From assembly GCA_934132915.1 (NCBI GenBank), contig CAKPAK010000029.1, positions 1-18,331 on the forward strand: a stretch of 18,331 nt of DNA, given 5' to 3'. Positions 1-7,439 of the stretch are shown here, piece by piece. How positions within the stretch are numbered: the stretch's first letter is position 1; each line of letters begins with the position of its first letter. The position numbers and the translations under genes were made by a program. The notes under the pieces are model-generated. The model was given only the letters and a program-made list of their open reading frames with translations. It did no database searches and was not told the origin of the DNA. The stretch comes from an uncultured Bacilli bacterium. Lineage in GTDB: Bacteria > Bacillota_I > Bacilli_A > RF39 > UBA660.

Positions 1-1909
1 AGGAAGACCAACCGAACAAGCTATTTTAGCAGCAAGATTAATTGATCGACCAATTCGACCATTATTTAAGGAAGGATTTAGAAATGAAGTTCAAGTCATT
101 AATATCGTTTTATCGGTAGACCAAGATTGTACCCCAGAAATGACTGCTCTTTTTGGTTCTTCTCTTTGCTTATCAATCAGTAATATTCCATTCGATGGTC
201 CTGTTGCGGGTGTTGTAGTAGGTCATATCGACGGGGAATTTATCATTAACCCAAGTGTTGAAGAATTAGAAAAAAGTGATATTAACTTATCCGTAGCAGG
301 AACAAAGGACGCAATTAATATGGTAGAGTCAGGTTCTCATGAAGTATCTGAAGAATTAATGGTAGAAGCCATAATGGCAGGGCATGAGGCCATCAAAAAA
401 TTAGTCGCTTTCCAAGAAGAAATTGTAGCAAGTGTTGGAAAAGAAAAAATAGAAGTCATCTTAGCCGAGCTAGATAAAGAATTAGTTCAAGAAGTCGAAG
501 CATACGCAAAAGAAAAAATGTGTACGGCAATCCAAATTAAAGATAAACTAGAAAAATATGCCGCTATTGATAGATTAAAAGAAGAAACAGTAGAGTATTT
601 TAAAGAAAAATATCAAGAAGAAAATGTAGACAAAATTGCTGCTGATGTAAAAAAAATAGTAGATAACATTGAAGCAGAAGAAGTAAGAAGATTAATTACA
701 GAAGAGCATATTCGTCCGGATGGAAGAAAAATGGATGAAATAAGACCATTATCTGCTCGGATTGATATCCTACCAAGGACGCATGGATCAGGATTATTTA
801 CAAGAGGCCAAACTCAAGTTTTATCCACAACAACATTAGGTGCCCTAGGAGAACATCAAATTCTAGATGGATTAGGAATAGAAGACGAAAAACGTTTTAT
901 GCATCACTATAACTTCCCAGCCTTTTCTGTTGGAGAAACAGGAAGATATGGAGCACCAGGAAGAAGGGAAATTGGACACGGTGCCCTAGGAGAAAGAGCC
1001 CTATCGCAAGTTATCCCAAGTGAAGAAGAATTCCCTTATACCATTCGGGTAGTTAGTGAAGTCCTAGAAAGTAATGGTTCTTCTTCCCAAGCATCCATTT
1101 GTGCAGGATGCCTATCTTTAATGGCAGCAGGTGTTCCAATCAAATCCCCAGTCGCAGGAATTGCGATGGGATTGATTACCAAGGATGATAAATATACCAT
1201 TCTAACCGATATTCAAGGACTAGAAGATCATATGGGCGATATGGACTTTAAAGTAGCAGGAACACGAAAGGGAATTTGTGCAATGCAAATGGATATTAAA
1301 ATCAAAGGCATCAGCCGTGAAATTTTAAGTGAAGCCCTATCGCAAGCCAAAAAAGCCAGAATGCAAATTTTAGATTTAATGGAAAGTGTTATTCCAGAAC
1401 CAAGAAAAGAATTATCTAAATATGCCCCAAAAATAGAAACCATTCAAATTAATCCAGAAAAGATTAAAGATGTAATTGGACGTGGGGGAGAAATGATTAC
1501 CAAGATAATTCTAGAAGCTTCCAACGTTAAAACCGTTCAAGATAAAGATGCAGTCAAAGTAGATTTAGAAGATGATGGTAGAGTCATCGTTTATCATAGT
1601 GATAAAAAGATTATCGATAAAACGATTGCGATGATTCAAGATGTGGTCAAAGAAGTAGAAATCGGCAAAACTTATTCATGCAAGGTTGTATCTATCCAAG
1701 ATTTTGGTGCTTTCGTTGAATTATGGCCAGGATGTGAAGGACTCATCCATGTTTCCCAACTAGATACCAAGCGAGTAGCCAAAGTCAGTGATGTCTTAAA
1801 AGTAGGAGACGAAGTCTTAGCAATCGCAACCGGTTATGATAAAAAAGGAAAATTAAATTTATCGAGAAAAGAACTCCTACTAAAAACTAACAAGAAAGAA
1901 ACCAATTAA
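1..1909 (+). CDS. pnp: Polynucleotide phosphorylase (PNPase), 5'-truncated by the window edge
   Basis: PNPase degrades RNA 3'-to-5' by phosphorolysis and takes part in mRNA turnover. The reading frame is open from base 2, beginning [17 protein letters not shown], a conserved stretch of the first RNase PH domain. The ATG at 140 is therefore internal. About 635 residues are present against roughly 700 in the family, so around 70 N-terminal residues lie outside. Visible domains in order are: the end of RNase PH domain 1; a charged all-helical linker (about 330-690); catalytic RNase PH domain 2 (about 700-1380), with [23 protein letters not shown] and the acidic [14 protein letters not shown] active-site block near 1220-1265; a KH domain with the GRGG loop (about 1476-1490); and an S1 domain (about 1660-1880) containing DFGAFVEL and EGLIHVSQL. 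All key parts look intact. It ends at TAA with a hairpin overlapping the stop. The identification is very secure. Confidence 0.97.
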   Translation, partial: GRPTEQAILAARLIDRPIRPLFKEGFRNEVQVINIVLSVDQDCTPEMTALFGSSLCLSISNIPFDGPVAGVVVGHIDGEFIINPSVEELEKSDINLSVAGTKDAINMVESGSHEVSEELMVEAIMAGHEAIKKLVAFQEEIVASVGKEKIEVILAELDKELVQEVEAYAKEKMCTAIQIKDKLEKYAAIDRLKEETVEYFKEKYQEENVDKIAADVKKIVDNIEAEEVRRLITEEHIRPDGRKMDEIRPLSARIDILPRTHGSGLFTRGQTQVLSTTTLGALGEHQILDGLGIEDEKRFMHHYNFPAFSVGETGRYGAPGRREIGHGALGERALSQVIPSEEEFPYTIRVVSEVLESNGSSSQASICAGCLSLMAAGVPIKSPVAGIAMGLITKDDKYTILTDIQGLEDHMGDMDFKVAGTRKGICAMQMDIKIKGISREILSEALSQAKKARMQILDLMESVIPEPRKELSKYAPKIETIQINPEKIKDVIGRGGEMITKIILEASNVKTVQDKDAVKVDLEDDGRVIVYHSDKKIIDKTIAMIQDVVKEVEIGKTYSCKVVSIQDFGAFVELWPGCEGLIHVSQLDTKRVAKVSDVLKVGDEVLAIATGYDKKGKLNLSRKELLLKTNKKETN

Positions 1910-1926
1910 ATTTCTTTCTTTTTTTT
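1892..1926 (+). terminator. Probable intrinsic terminator of pnp
   Basis: The arms AAGAAAGAAA (1892-1901) and TTTCTTTCTT (1911-1920) pair perfectly around a 9-nt loop that contains the pnp stop codon. Further T residues follow to 1926. The stem has only two G-C pairs, so it is weak thermodynamically, but position and T-tract fit a terminator. Confidence 0.55.
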
Positions 1927-1995
1927 GTGTGAATAATACTTTTAAAGACTTAACCTAGAAAAAGAAAATGAAATAGGAAACAAGAAATTTAAGTA

Positions 1996-2024
1996 TTTTA
2001 ATAACATAATACTTATGTTATAAT
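1996..2024 (+). promoter_or_regulatory. Extended -10 promoter for the map-trmR-trhP1-trhP2 operon
   Basis: A perfect extended -10, TGTTATAAT (TATAAT at 2019-2024), lies 22 nt upstream of the GTG start of map. The -35 region at a 17-nt spacing (1996-2001) is only T/A-rich and does not resemble TTGACA, so the TG extension probably carries recognition. The intergenic gap and the preceding pnp terminator support a separate transcription start near 2031. Confidence 0.65.
2002..2020. promoter_or_regulatory. Operator-like palindrome overlapping the map promoter
   Basis: TAACATAA (2002-2009), spacer TAC, and TTATGTTA (2013-2020) form a perfect 8-bp inverted repeat. It covers the TG extension and the first two bases of the -10 box. 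A dimeric repressor bound here would block RNA polymerase. I cannot assign the regulator; the sequence does not match the Fur/PerR, Rex or CIRCE consensus as I know them. Confidence 0.4.
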
Positions 2025-2046
2025 ACTAAAGAAAGAAGGAATTAGA

Positions 2047-2796
2047 GTGATTACAATTAAAAGTGAAGAAGAAATTGAATTAATGCGCCATGCCGGTTAT
2101 TTAGTCAGTCTGACGCACCAGTATTTAAAAAAATTTATTAAAGAGGGAATCACCACCAAAGAATTAGATCAATTAGCGGAAAAATTTATCAGAGAACATG
2201 ATGGCATTCCTACTTGCAAAGGATATGAAGGATTTCCCGCAACTTTATGCGTAAGCGTCAATGATGAAGTTGTGCATGGTATTCCCGGAAAAAGAAAATT
2301 AAGAAATGGCGATATTGTAACAATTGACATGGTAATAGGCTATCACGGTTATCAAGGAGATGCGGCTTGGACTTACGCTGTAGGAAGTATTAGTGAAGAA
2401 AAAAAATACCTAATGGAACATACAGAAAAAGCCCTATACGAAGGAATAAAAGAAGTAAAACCAGGAAATCGAATTGGCGATATTTCTCATGCTGTAGAAG
2501 TCTATGCAAAAAAACACAACCTAGGTGTTGTAAAAGAATTAGTAGGTCATGGAATTGGAACCAAAATGCATGAAGATCCAGATGTTCCTAACTACGGTAA
2601 AGCAGGAACTGGACCAAAATTAAAACCAGGAATGGTCATTTGTATTGAACCCATGCTAAACTTAGGAAGTGCTGCGGTAGGAATATTAGAGGATGATTGG
2701 ACCATCGTAACCGAAGACGGAAGTCCATCTGCCCATTATGAACATACCATTTTAGTAACTAATGATGGCTATGAAATCCTAACCCCAAGAATATAA
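2047..2796 (+). CDS. map: Methionine aminopeptidase, type I
   Basis: This cytosolic enzyme removes the initiator Met from nascent proteins. The start is GTG at 2047, chosen because AGAAGGA at 2034-2040 sits 6 nt upstream. The 249-residue length is normal for a type Ia enzyme without an N-terminal zinc extension. All five metal ligands are visible: D94 (TIDM), D105 (GDAAWT), H168 (GHGIG), E201 (CIEPM) and E232 (HYEHTIL). H77 in VVHGIP and H175 in MHEDPDVPNYG are the substrate-facing histidines. The usual neighbours of map (adk, infA, ribosomal proteins) are absent; here it heads an operon with tRNA-modification genes, so it could be a second copy. Ten bases separate its stop from trmR, whose ribosome binding site begins at the map stop codon. 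Function is certain; its being the only copy is unknown. Confidence 0.96.
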   Translation: MITIKSEEEIELMRHAGYLVSLTHQYLKKFIKEGITTKELDQLAEKFIREHDGIPTCKGYEGFPATLCVSVNDEVVHGIPGKRKLRNGDIVTIDMVIGYHGYQGDAAWTYAVGSISEEKKYLMEHTEKALYEGIKEVKPGNRIGDISHAVEVYAKKHNLGVVKELVGHGIGTKMHEDPDVPNYGKAGTGPKLKPGMVICIEPMLNLGSAAVGILEDDWTIVTEDGSPSAHYEHTILVTNDGYEILTPRI

Positions 2797-2806
2797 GGAG
2801 GAGAAT

Positions 2807-3379
2807 ATGCTAGAAAAAATAGAAGAGTACGCCAAAGAAAATCGCATTCCCATTATGCAGACTGATGGAATAGAGTACTTATGTCATTTTATCGAAGAAC
2901 ACCAAATCAAAAACATCCTAGAAATCGGCACTGCCATCGGCTATTCCGCAATCAAAATGGCCCTTATGGGAGAAGATATTCACATCACTTCTATCGAAAG
3001 AGATGAAGAAAGATATCAGATTGCTTTAGAAAATATCAAAAAAATGCATCTTGAAAACCAAATTACTCTAATTTATGGGGATGCAATGGAAACAACCGTA
3101 AACGGAGAATATGATTTAATCTTTATTGATGCTTCGAAAGGACACAGCACAGACTTTTTTAATCGTTACACCAAAAATTTAAATGAAAAAGGCTTTGTAA
3201 TAACCGATAATCTCTCTTTCCATGGTTTAGTTGAAAATGAAGCATTAGCCATTACCAAAAATCAAAAAGGTTTAGTGAAAAGAATAAAGAAGTTTATTGC
3301 ATTTTTAGATAACAACGAAGATTTTATCACCCAATATGTTTCTGTAGGAGATAAAATTAGCATTTCAAGAAAAAAATAA
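2807..3379 (+). CDS. trmR: Class I SAM-dependent O-methyltransferase, probable tRNA 5-hydroxyuridine methyltransferase TrmR
   Basis: This 190-residue protein has the SAM-binding motif ILEIGTAIGYSAIKMA (residues 37-52) and the acidic motif SIERDEERY after strand 2. It also has D108 in FIDASKGH and D134-N135 in VITDN, the metal ligands of the COMT/YrrM-like family. The N-terminal NRIPIMQTDGIEYL matches the substrate-side lid of YrrM as I remember it. In B. subtilis YrrM (TrmR) methylates 5-hydroxyuridine at the wobble position of tRNA to 5-methoxyuridine, using the product of the U32-family proteins YrrN/YrrO. The two downstream genes here fit those roles, which is the main reason for choosing TrmR over a generic O-methyltransferase. 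The ribosome binding site AAGGAGGAG directly precedes ATG, overlapping the end of map. The family call is secure; the exact substrate is inferred from context. Confidence 0.88.
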   Translation: MLEKIEEYAKENRIPIMQTDGIEYLCHFIEEHQIKNILEIGTAIGYSAIKMALMGEDIHITSIERDEERYQIALENIKKMHLENQITLIYGDAMETTVNGEYDLIFIDASKGHSTDFFNRYTKNLNEKGFVITDNLSFHGLVENEALAITKNQKGLVKRIKKFIAFLDNNEDFITQYVSVGDKISISRKK

Positions 3380-3387
3380 GGAGGTGG

Positions 3388-4212
3388 ATGATGAAAAAAA
3401 TCTTAGTCATTCCAAATAGTCTAGATTTATTAGGCAGTGTTTTAGAAAAAGAAGTAACCGGAGTCATTTTACCCATAACCAATTTATCTGTAAATCGGGA
3501 TATTACTTTCTCAGTTGAGGATATCAAAACCATTTTAAATATGACTTCAAAAGAAATCTGTGTATCCATCAATAAAATTATGCATAACTCTGATTTAAAA
3601 GAATTAGAAAATACCCTAGTTGCTTTAAATAAAATGAACATTAGTAAAATTTTCTTTTATGATTTAGCCGTTTTAAATATTGCCAAACGTCTAGGAATTA
3701 AAAAAGATTTAGTCATCTATCAAGAACACTTAAATACCAGTATTTATTCTAACCACTTCTGGAAGAAGAATGGAGTAAAGTATGCCGTAATCTCTAATGA
3801 TATTACGAAAGAAGAAATCAATGAAATTTCTCCCTCTATGCCACTTATGTTAATTAGTTATGGCTATATCCCAATATTTTATTCTAGAAGATATTTAATT
3901 ACCAATTACTTAAATTATATTAAGGAAACCAAAGAACAAGGCCACTACTATATTAAAAATAAAGAAGATAAATATCCAATAGTAGAAGAAGAATATGGAA
4001 CAACCATTTATACCAAAGAACCAATTAACTTAATCAACGAGGTAAACAATATAAATGTAGAATACTTAATCCTAAACGCAACCTTAATCGAAAATCAAAT
4101 CTTTCTAAGTACTTTAGATACCTATTTAAAAGAAAAAACAGATACGAACAACCATTATGTAGGATTCCTAAACGAAAAAACCATCTATAGAGTAGGAGAT
4201 AAAAATCAATGA
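3388..4212 (+). CDS. trhP1: U32-like protein, probable TrhP1/YrrN-type partner in tRNA U34 hydroxylation
   Basis: The 274-residue protein looks like a shortened U32-family barrel. The clearest family trace is GYIPIFYSRRYLITNYL (residues 159-175), which resembles the ifYSxRxLltNY motif of YrrN-type U32 proteins. It contains a single Cys (C58), so it lacks the four-cysteine iron-sulfur site present in its downstream neighbour. This suggests a non-catalytic or accessory subunit. Two adjacent ATGs exist (3388 and 3391). GGAGG at 3380-3384 is 3 nt from the first and 6 nt from the second, so initiation at 3391 is more likely. The stop overlaps the next start as ATGA (4209-4212), implying translational coupling with trhP2. 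Position between trmR and trhP2 matches the B. subtilis yrrM-N-O order. The assignment rests on this synteny plus one motif, and the protein is otherwise quite diverged. Confidence 0.72.
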   Translation: MMKKILVIPNSLDLLGSVLEKEVTGVILPITNLSVNRDITFSVEDIKTILNMTSKEICVSINKIMHNSDLKELENTLVALNKMNISKIFFYDLAVLNIAKRLGIKKDLVIYQEHLNTSIYSNHFWKKNGVKYAVISNDITKEEINEISPSMPLMLISYGYIPIFYSRRYLITNYLNYIKETKEQGHYYIKNKEDKYPIVEEEYGTTIYTKEPINLINEVNNINVEYLILNATLIENQIFLSTLDTYLKEKTDTNNHYVGFLNEKTIYRVGDKNQ

Positions 4213-5420
4213 AAAAAGTAGAATTATTAGCGCCCGCTGGAGACATCGAAAAATTAAAATTTGCCTATCTCTATGGAGCAGACGCAGTTTATATTGGGGG
4301 AAAAAATTATAGTATGCGGGCAAATGCCAAAAACTTTTCTAATGAAGAAATTAAAGAAGCATCTTACCTTGCCCATTCATTAGGAAAAAAACTCTATGTA
4401 ACCGTAAATATCACTTTCCATAATGAAGATTATGAAGGCTTACTTGCTTATTTAAAAGAATTAGAAAAATATAAAGTAGACGCTATTATTGTCTCTGATA
4501 TGGCAGTGGTAGACCTCGTTAAAACCAAAAAAATCAACCTTCCCATTCATATCTCTACCCAAATGTCAACCGCCAATATCGAAAGTGTAAAGTTCTTAAA
4601 AGATCAAGGCATAGAAAGAGTCGTCTTAGCCAGAGAATGTCCAAAAGAAGATATTCAGGAGATTATTCAAAAAACAGGAATTGAGATTGAGTGCTTTCTT
4701 CATGGCGCAATGTGTTCCTCTTACTCAGGAAGATGTGTCTTATCCAATTATTTTACCAAAAGAGATGCCAATCGGGGAGGATGTGCCCAAATTTGTCGGT
4801 GGTGTTTTGATTTAGAAAAAGACAATCAAAAAATAAAGAGTGGTACAGAATTTACCATGTCTTCTAAAGATTTATCCCTAATCAATTCCCTAAAAGAAAT
4901 GATTGATATTGGCATCACTTCTTTAAAAGTAGAAGGAAGAATGCGAAGCAACTATTATATTGCAACCGTAATTAGTACCTACCGCGAGGCAATCGATCAT
5001 ATTTACGAAAATACTTATGATGAATCTTTACAAAAGTATTATCAAAAAGTCTTAAGTAGAGTAGCCAATCGTGAAAGTACCGACCAATTCTTTAATACTT
5101 TTCCAGGTGTAGAAGCACAGTACTATCTAGGAAGACAAGAAGTATCTAATCAAGACTTTTTAGGCATCGTTCTAGATTATGATAAAGAAACTTCTTTCGT
5201 TACCTTAACCCAAAGAAACTACTTTAAAAAAGGCGATCAGGTAGAAATGTTTGGTCCCAATATTAAAGCATTCTCCTTTACTATCGAAAAGATTTATAAT
5301 GAAAAAATGGAAGAATTAGAAGTCGCTAGACATCCAGAAGAGATAATCAAATTTTATTTAGATAAAGAAGTATACCCTAATGATATAATGCGAATTAGTC
5401 TAGCCAATAAAGAAGAATAA
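4209..5420 (+). CDS. trhP2: U32 family tRNA 5-hydroxyuridine (wobble U34) hydroxylation protein TrhP2/YrrO
   Basis: This is a full-length U32 protein of 403 residues. It starts with the family's LLAPAGDIEKLKFAYLYGADAVYIGG and carries the signature ECFLHGAMCSSYSGRC (residues 161-176), then RGGCAQICRWC (189-199). C169, C176, C192 and C196 are the likely iron-sulfur ligands and C199 is an extra cysteine. A C-terminal U32-associated domain occupies about 310-400. The family was historically annotated as a peptidase or collagenase, but YrrN/YrrO in B. subtilis and YegQ in E. coli are required for prephenate-dependent tRNA 5-hydroxyuridine formation. I prefer that role because a TrmR-type methyltransferase lies two genes upstream. 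The start is fixed by the ATGA overlap with trhP1, and a strong hairpin follows the stop immediately. The family call is very firm; the choice of TrhP over other U32 branches (for example RlhA, ubiquinone-type) rests on context. Confidence 0.9.
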   Translation: MKKVELLAPAGDIEKLKFAYLYGADAVYIGGKNYSMRANAKNFSNEEIKEASYLAHSLGKKLYVTVNITFHNEDYEGLLAYLKELEKYKVDAIIVSDMAVVDLVKTKKINLPIHISTQMSTANIESVKFLKDQGIERVVLARECPKEDIQEIIQKTGIEIECFLHGAMCSSYSGRCVLSNYFTKRDANRGGCAQICRWCFDLEKDNQKIKSGTEFTMSSKDLSLINSLKEMIDIGITSLKVEGRMRSNYYIATVISTYREAIDHIYENTYDESLQKYYQKVLSRVANRESTDQFFNTFPGVEAQYYLGRQEVSNQDFLGIVLDYDKETSFVTLTQRNYFKKGDQVEMFGPNIKAFSFTIEKIYNEKMEELEVARHPEEIIKFYLDKEVYPNDIMRISLANKEE

Positions 5421-5456
5421 AAAAGCGATAAACAAAAAAATTAGTTTATCGCTTTT
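5421..5456. terminator. Bidirectional intrinsic terminator between trhP2 and spoVS
   Basis: AAAAGCGATAAAC (5421-5433) and GTTTATCGCTTTT (5444-5456) form a perfect 13-bp stem around a 10-nt A-rich loop. It begins directly after the trhP2 stop and overlaps the first two bases of the spoVS stop codon on the opposite strand. A-tract and T-tract flanks make it usable in both directions for the two convergent genes. Confidence 0.9.
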
Positions 5457-5715
5457 AATTAGATTCAACAATTAATTTAATCGCCGTTCTCTCTTCACCA
5501 TCAATTTGAATATCCGTGAAAGCAGGAATACAAACCAAATTTTTTCCAGAAGGTGCTACAAATCCTCTTGCAATGGCAATCGCCTTAATCGCTTGATTCA
5601 AAGCTCCCGCTCCAATAGCTTGAATTTCTACACATCCTTGTTCCCGAAAAACATTAGCGAGTGCACCAGCAACAGAATTAGGGTTTGATTTCGTACTTAC
5701 TTTTAAAGTTTCCAT
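5455..5715 (-). CDS. spoVS: Stage V sporulation protein S (SpoVS), Alba-like
   Basis: The 86-residue protein is a near-canonical SpoVS. It has KVSTKSNPNSVAGALA at the N-terminus, then EIQAIGAGALNQAIKAIAIARG, VCIPAFTDIQIDGEERTAIKLIVE and a normal end. SpoVS is a small Alba-fold nucleic-acid-binding protein that in B. subtilis affects septation and spore coat assembly. Its conservation in Bacillota suggests a wider role. A candidate ribosome binding site, AAAGGA at 5729-5734 (minus strand), is about 13 nt from the ATG, unusually far. The closest in-frame alternative upstream would be an ATT codon, so ATG is kept. The gene lies 72 nt downstream of the deacetylase on the same strand with no clear terminator between them, so it could be read from that promoter. 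I could not identify a convincing private promoter, including a SigH type. Presence of the gene does not prove that the organism sporulates. Confidence 0.95.
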   Translation of the reverse strand: METLKVSTKSNPNSVAGALANVFREQGCVEIQAIGAGALNQAIKAIAIARGFVAPSGKNLVCIPAFTDIQIDGEERTAIKLIVESN

Positions 5716-5787
5716 AATAATAATTCAGTCCTTTCTTTAACCTTACAATAAATCTTATGAAGTATTTTCTAAAAAAGAACGAAATGA

Positions 5788-7215
5788 TTAATTATTTGGT
5801 TTATGATGAACTTCTTTTGTATCCATCGTAATTTTTTGAAATTGGTAGCCATGACTAAGTCCATAATCAATAATTTGCGCCAAGGCATTTAAAGTCCCAT
5901 AATTATTTTCAAAGTCATGCATCAAGACAACATTCTCTCGATTAGGAGAAAGCCCAGAGACGACATTATCGTAAATTTTATTTGCATCTCGCACTCCCGC
6001 GCCATCTTCACAATCGACATTCCAATCAAAATAATGAAAACCCCGTTGTCGAACCTCATCTACCAAACGCGTCATAATACCGGAATTAAATCTTTTACTA
6101 ATCGTATTACTACTTCCTCCCGGAAAACGAATAATATTAGAATATTCTCCTGTGATTTGATAAACTTTCTCTCGAATTTGATTTAAATCATTAAAATAAC
6201 TTTCCGTTGATTGATAAACAAGACTGTAAGTATGCGTATAACTGTGGAGTGCTACGGTATGTCCCTCTTGATATTCTCTTTTAATCAAATAATTAAGATT
6301 ATCATCATGCCGAATCACAAAGAAAGTCGCCGGAACATTTTTTTCTTTTAAAATATCCAAAATTTTCGGCGTAACACTATTGCTAGGCCCATCATCAAAA
6401 GTTAAATAAATCGTCCCTTTATCATTTGAAGAAGTGGAAATTACTTCAACCTCTCTAACCACCGTCGTTTGATTATGACTAGAGTCGGTTGCGGTATAAG
6501 TAAGGGAGTAACTGCCGACCTTTTTCGTATTTACTTCTCCCGCAACGGTCACTTTCACTTCCTTATCACAATTATCTTCTACCGTATAGCCCTCTTCATG
6601 ATAAGTACTATTCAAAGGCAGATAAATTTTTTCTTTTCCCTTTAAAGTAAGCACCGGTTTTTCTCGATCCTCATAATAAATATCTCTTTCCGCCAAACCA
6701 ACATTATGGGAAGAATCCGCAACTTTATAATAAATTTTATTTTCATCCATCTTCATCAGTACCTTTGAAGTAATATCCCCATCATAATCATCTTTCGCTC
6801 GAAAACCAATTTCTTCATATTGGGTACCAGGACATAAATATAATTTTTGGTCTCCCTCTAAAGTAATCACAGGCTTTTTTCGGTCAACAATTTGCACTAA
6901 AACCATTTTTTTTGCTTGGAAAAAGGATTGTTTTACTTGATAAGTAACAAAATATTTTCCGACCTTATGTTCCTGAACCGGATTAGTCACTTTCACGGAA
7001 GAACTAATATCCCGATTCATCGAATAAGCATGGTATTCCGGTAAAGTAACCGCCTCATCATAAGAAAAAACCAAATTGTTCTTTTCTACTACTAATTTTG
7101 GTGTCATAAAAAAGCAGAATGAAAAAGTAGTAGAAAGAGAAATCACTAAAATACTGATCGCAATAAAAAAAACATTTTGAGATTGTTTTTTTTGACGACA
7201 ACGAATTTTTTTCAT
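5788..7215 (-). CDS. Membrane-anchored NodB-type polysaccharide (peptidoglycan GlcNAc) deacetylase with three Ig-like repeats
   Basis: A basic N-terminus (residues 1-12) is followed by one membrane segment (about 15-37), giving a type II protein with an outside C-terminus. Three tandem bacterial Ig-like (DUF5011-type) units follow at about 40-112, 115-182 and 187-258. The second and third share PVxTLxG at the start and DSSHN near the end. The NodB domain (267-465) has all five catalytic motifs: TFDDGP (272-277), HSYTH (324-328), RFPGG (363-367), DWN (397-399) and LMHD (431-434). It should thus be an active metal-dependent carbohydrate deacetylase. Peptidoglycan GlcNAc, as in PgdA, is the most likely target and would give lysozyme resistance; chitooligosaccharide or another wall polymer cannot be excluded. 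The Ig stalk probably holds the enzyme out into the wall. An extended -10 promoter lies 34 nt upstream. It is divergent from the surface protein gene and may be co-transcribed with spoVS. Confidence 0.92.
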   Translation of the reverse strand: MKKIRCRQKKQSQNVFFIAISILVISLSTTFSFCFFMTPKLVVEKNNLVFSYDEAVTLPEYHAYSMNRDISSSVKVTNPVQEHKVGKYFVTYQVKQSFFQAKKMVLVQIVDRKKPVITLEGDQKLYLCPGTQYEEIGFRAKDDYDGDITSKVLMKMDENKIYYKVADSSHNVGLAERDIYYEDREKPVLTLKGKEKIYLPLNSTYHEEGYTVEDNCDKEVKVTVAGEVNTKKVGSYSLTYTATDSSHNQTTVVREVEVISTSSNDKGTIYLTFDDGPSNSVTPKILDILKEKNVPATFFVIRHDDNLNYLIKREYQEGHTVALHSYTHTYSLVYQSTESYFNDLNQIREKVYQITGEYSNIIRFPGGSSNTISKRFNSGIMTRLVDEVRQRGFHYFDWNVDCEDGAGVRDANKIYDNVVSGLSPNRENVVLMHDFENNYGTLNALAQIIDYGLSHGYQFQKITMDTKEVHHKPNN

Positions 7216-7248
7216 TTTATCACAACCTACATCAAAAACATTACACTA

Positions 7249-7277
7249 ATTATATCATTAATCGAAGGAAAAGAAAA
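7249..7277 (-). promoter_or_regulatory. Extended -10 promoter for the deacetylase gene
   Basis: On the minus strand, TGATATAAT is a perfect extended -10 (TATAAT occupies 7249-7254 in plus coordinates). At 17-nt spacing the -35 position (7272-7277) reads TTTTCT, a weak match. The predicted start near 7242 leaves a leader of about 27 nt before the ATG at 7215. Confidence 0.6.
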
Positions 7278-7372
7278 TATTCCTATTTTTACTTTACACT
7301 AAATTAACAAATTTTATTCTTTTTCTTACTCTTTATGCTAAAAATATTTGTAAAGAAAAAGTCAAAAAAGAA

Positions 7373-7401
7373 TTGCATTTTCAATGAGGAGATGATATAC
7401 T
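7373..7401 (+). promoter_or_regulatory. SigA-type promoter for the CnaB surface protein gene
   Basis: TTGCAT (7373-7378) and TATACT (7396-7401) are separated by exactly 17 nt, with a TG extension at 7393-7394. The start codon is 38 nt beyond the -10, preceded by AAAGAAGGA at the normal distance. Confidence 0.75.
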
Positions 7402-7439
7402 TTTAATAAAATAAGAGAGTAGAGAAAGAAGGATGAATA

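Noticed and set aside
140..1909. PNPase starting at the ATG at 140
   Set aside because: The frame is open from base 2 and the upstream residues are conserved PNPase sequence, so 140 is an internal Met and the true start lies outside the window.
4209..4212. TGA read as Trp (code 4)
   Set aside because: trhP1 ends at TGA in a normal ATGA overlap, and TGG is used for Trp in conserved positions, so the standard code holds.
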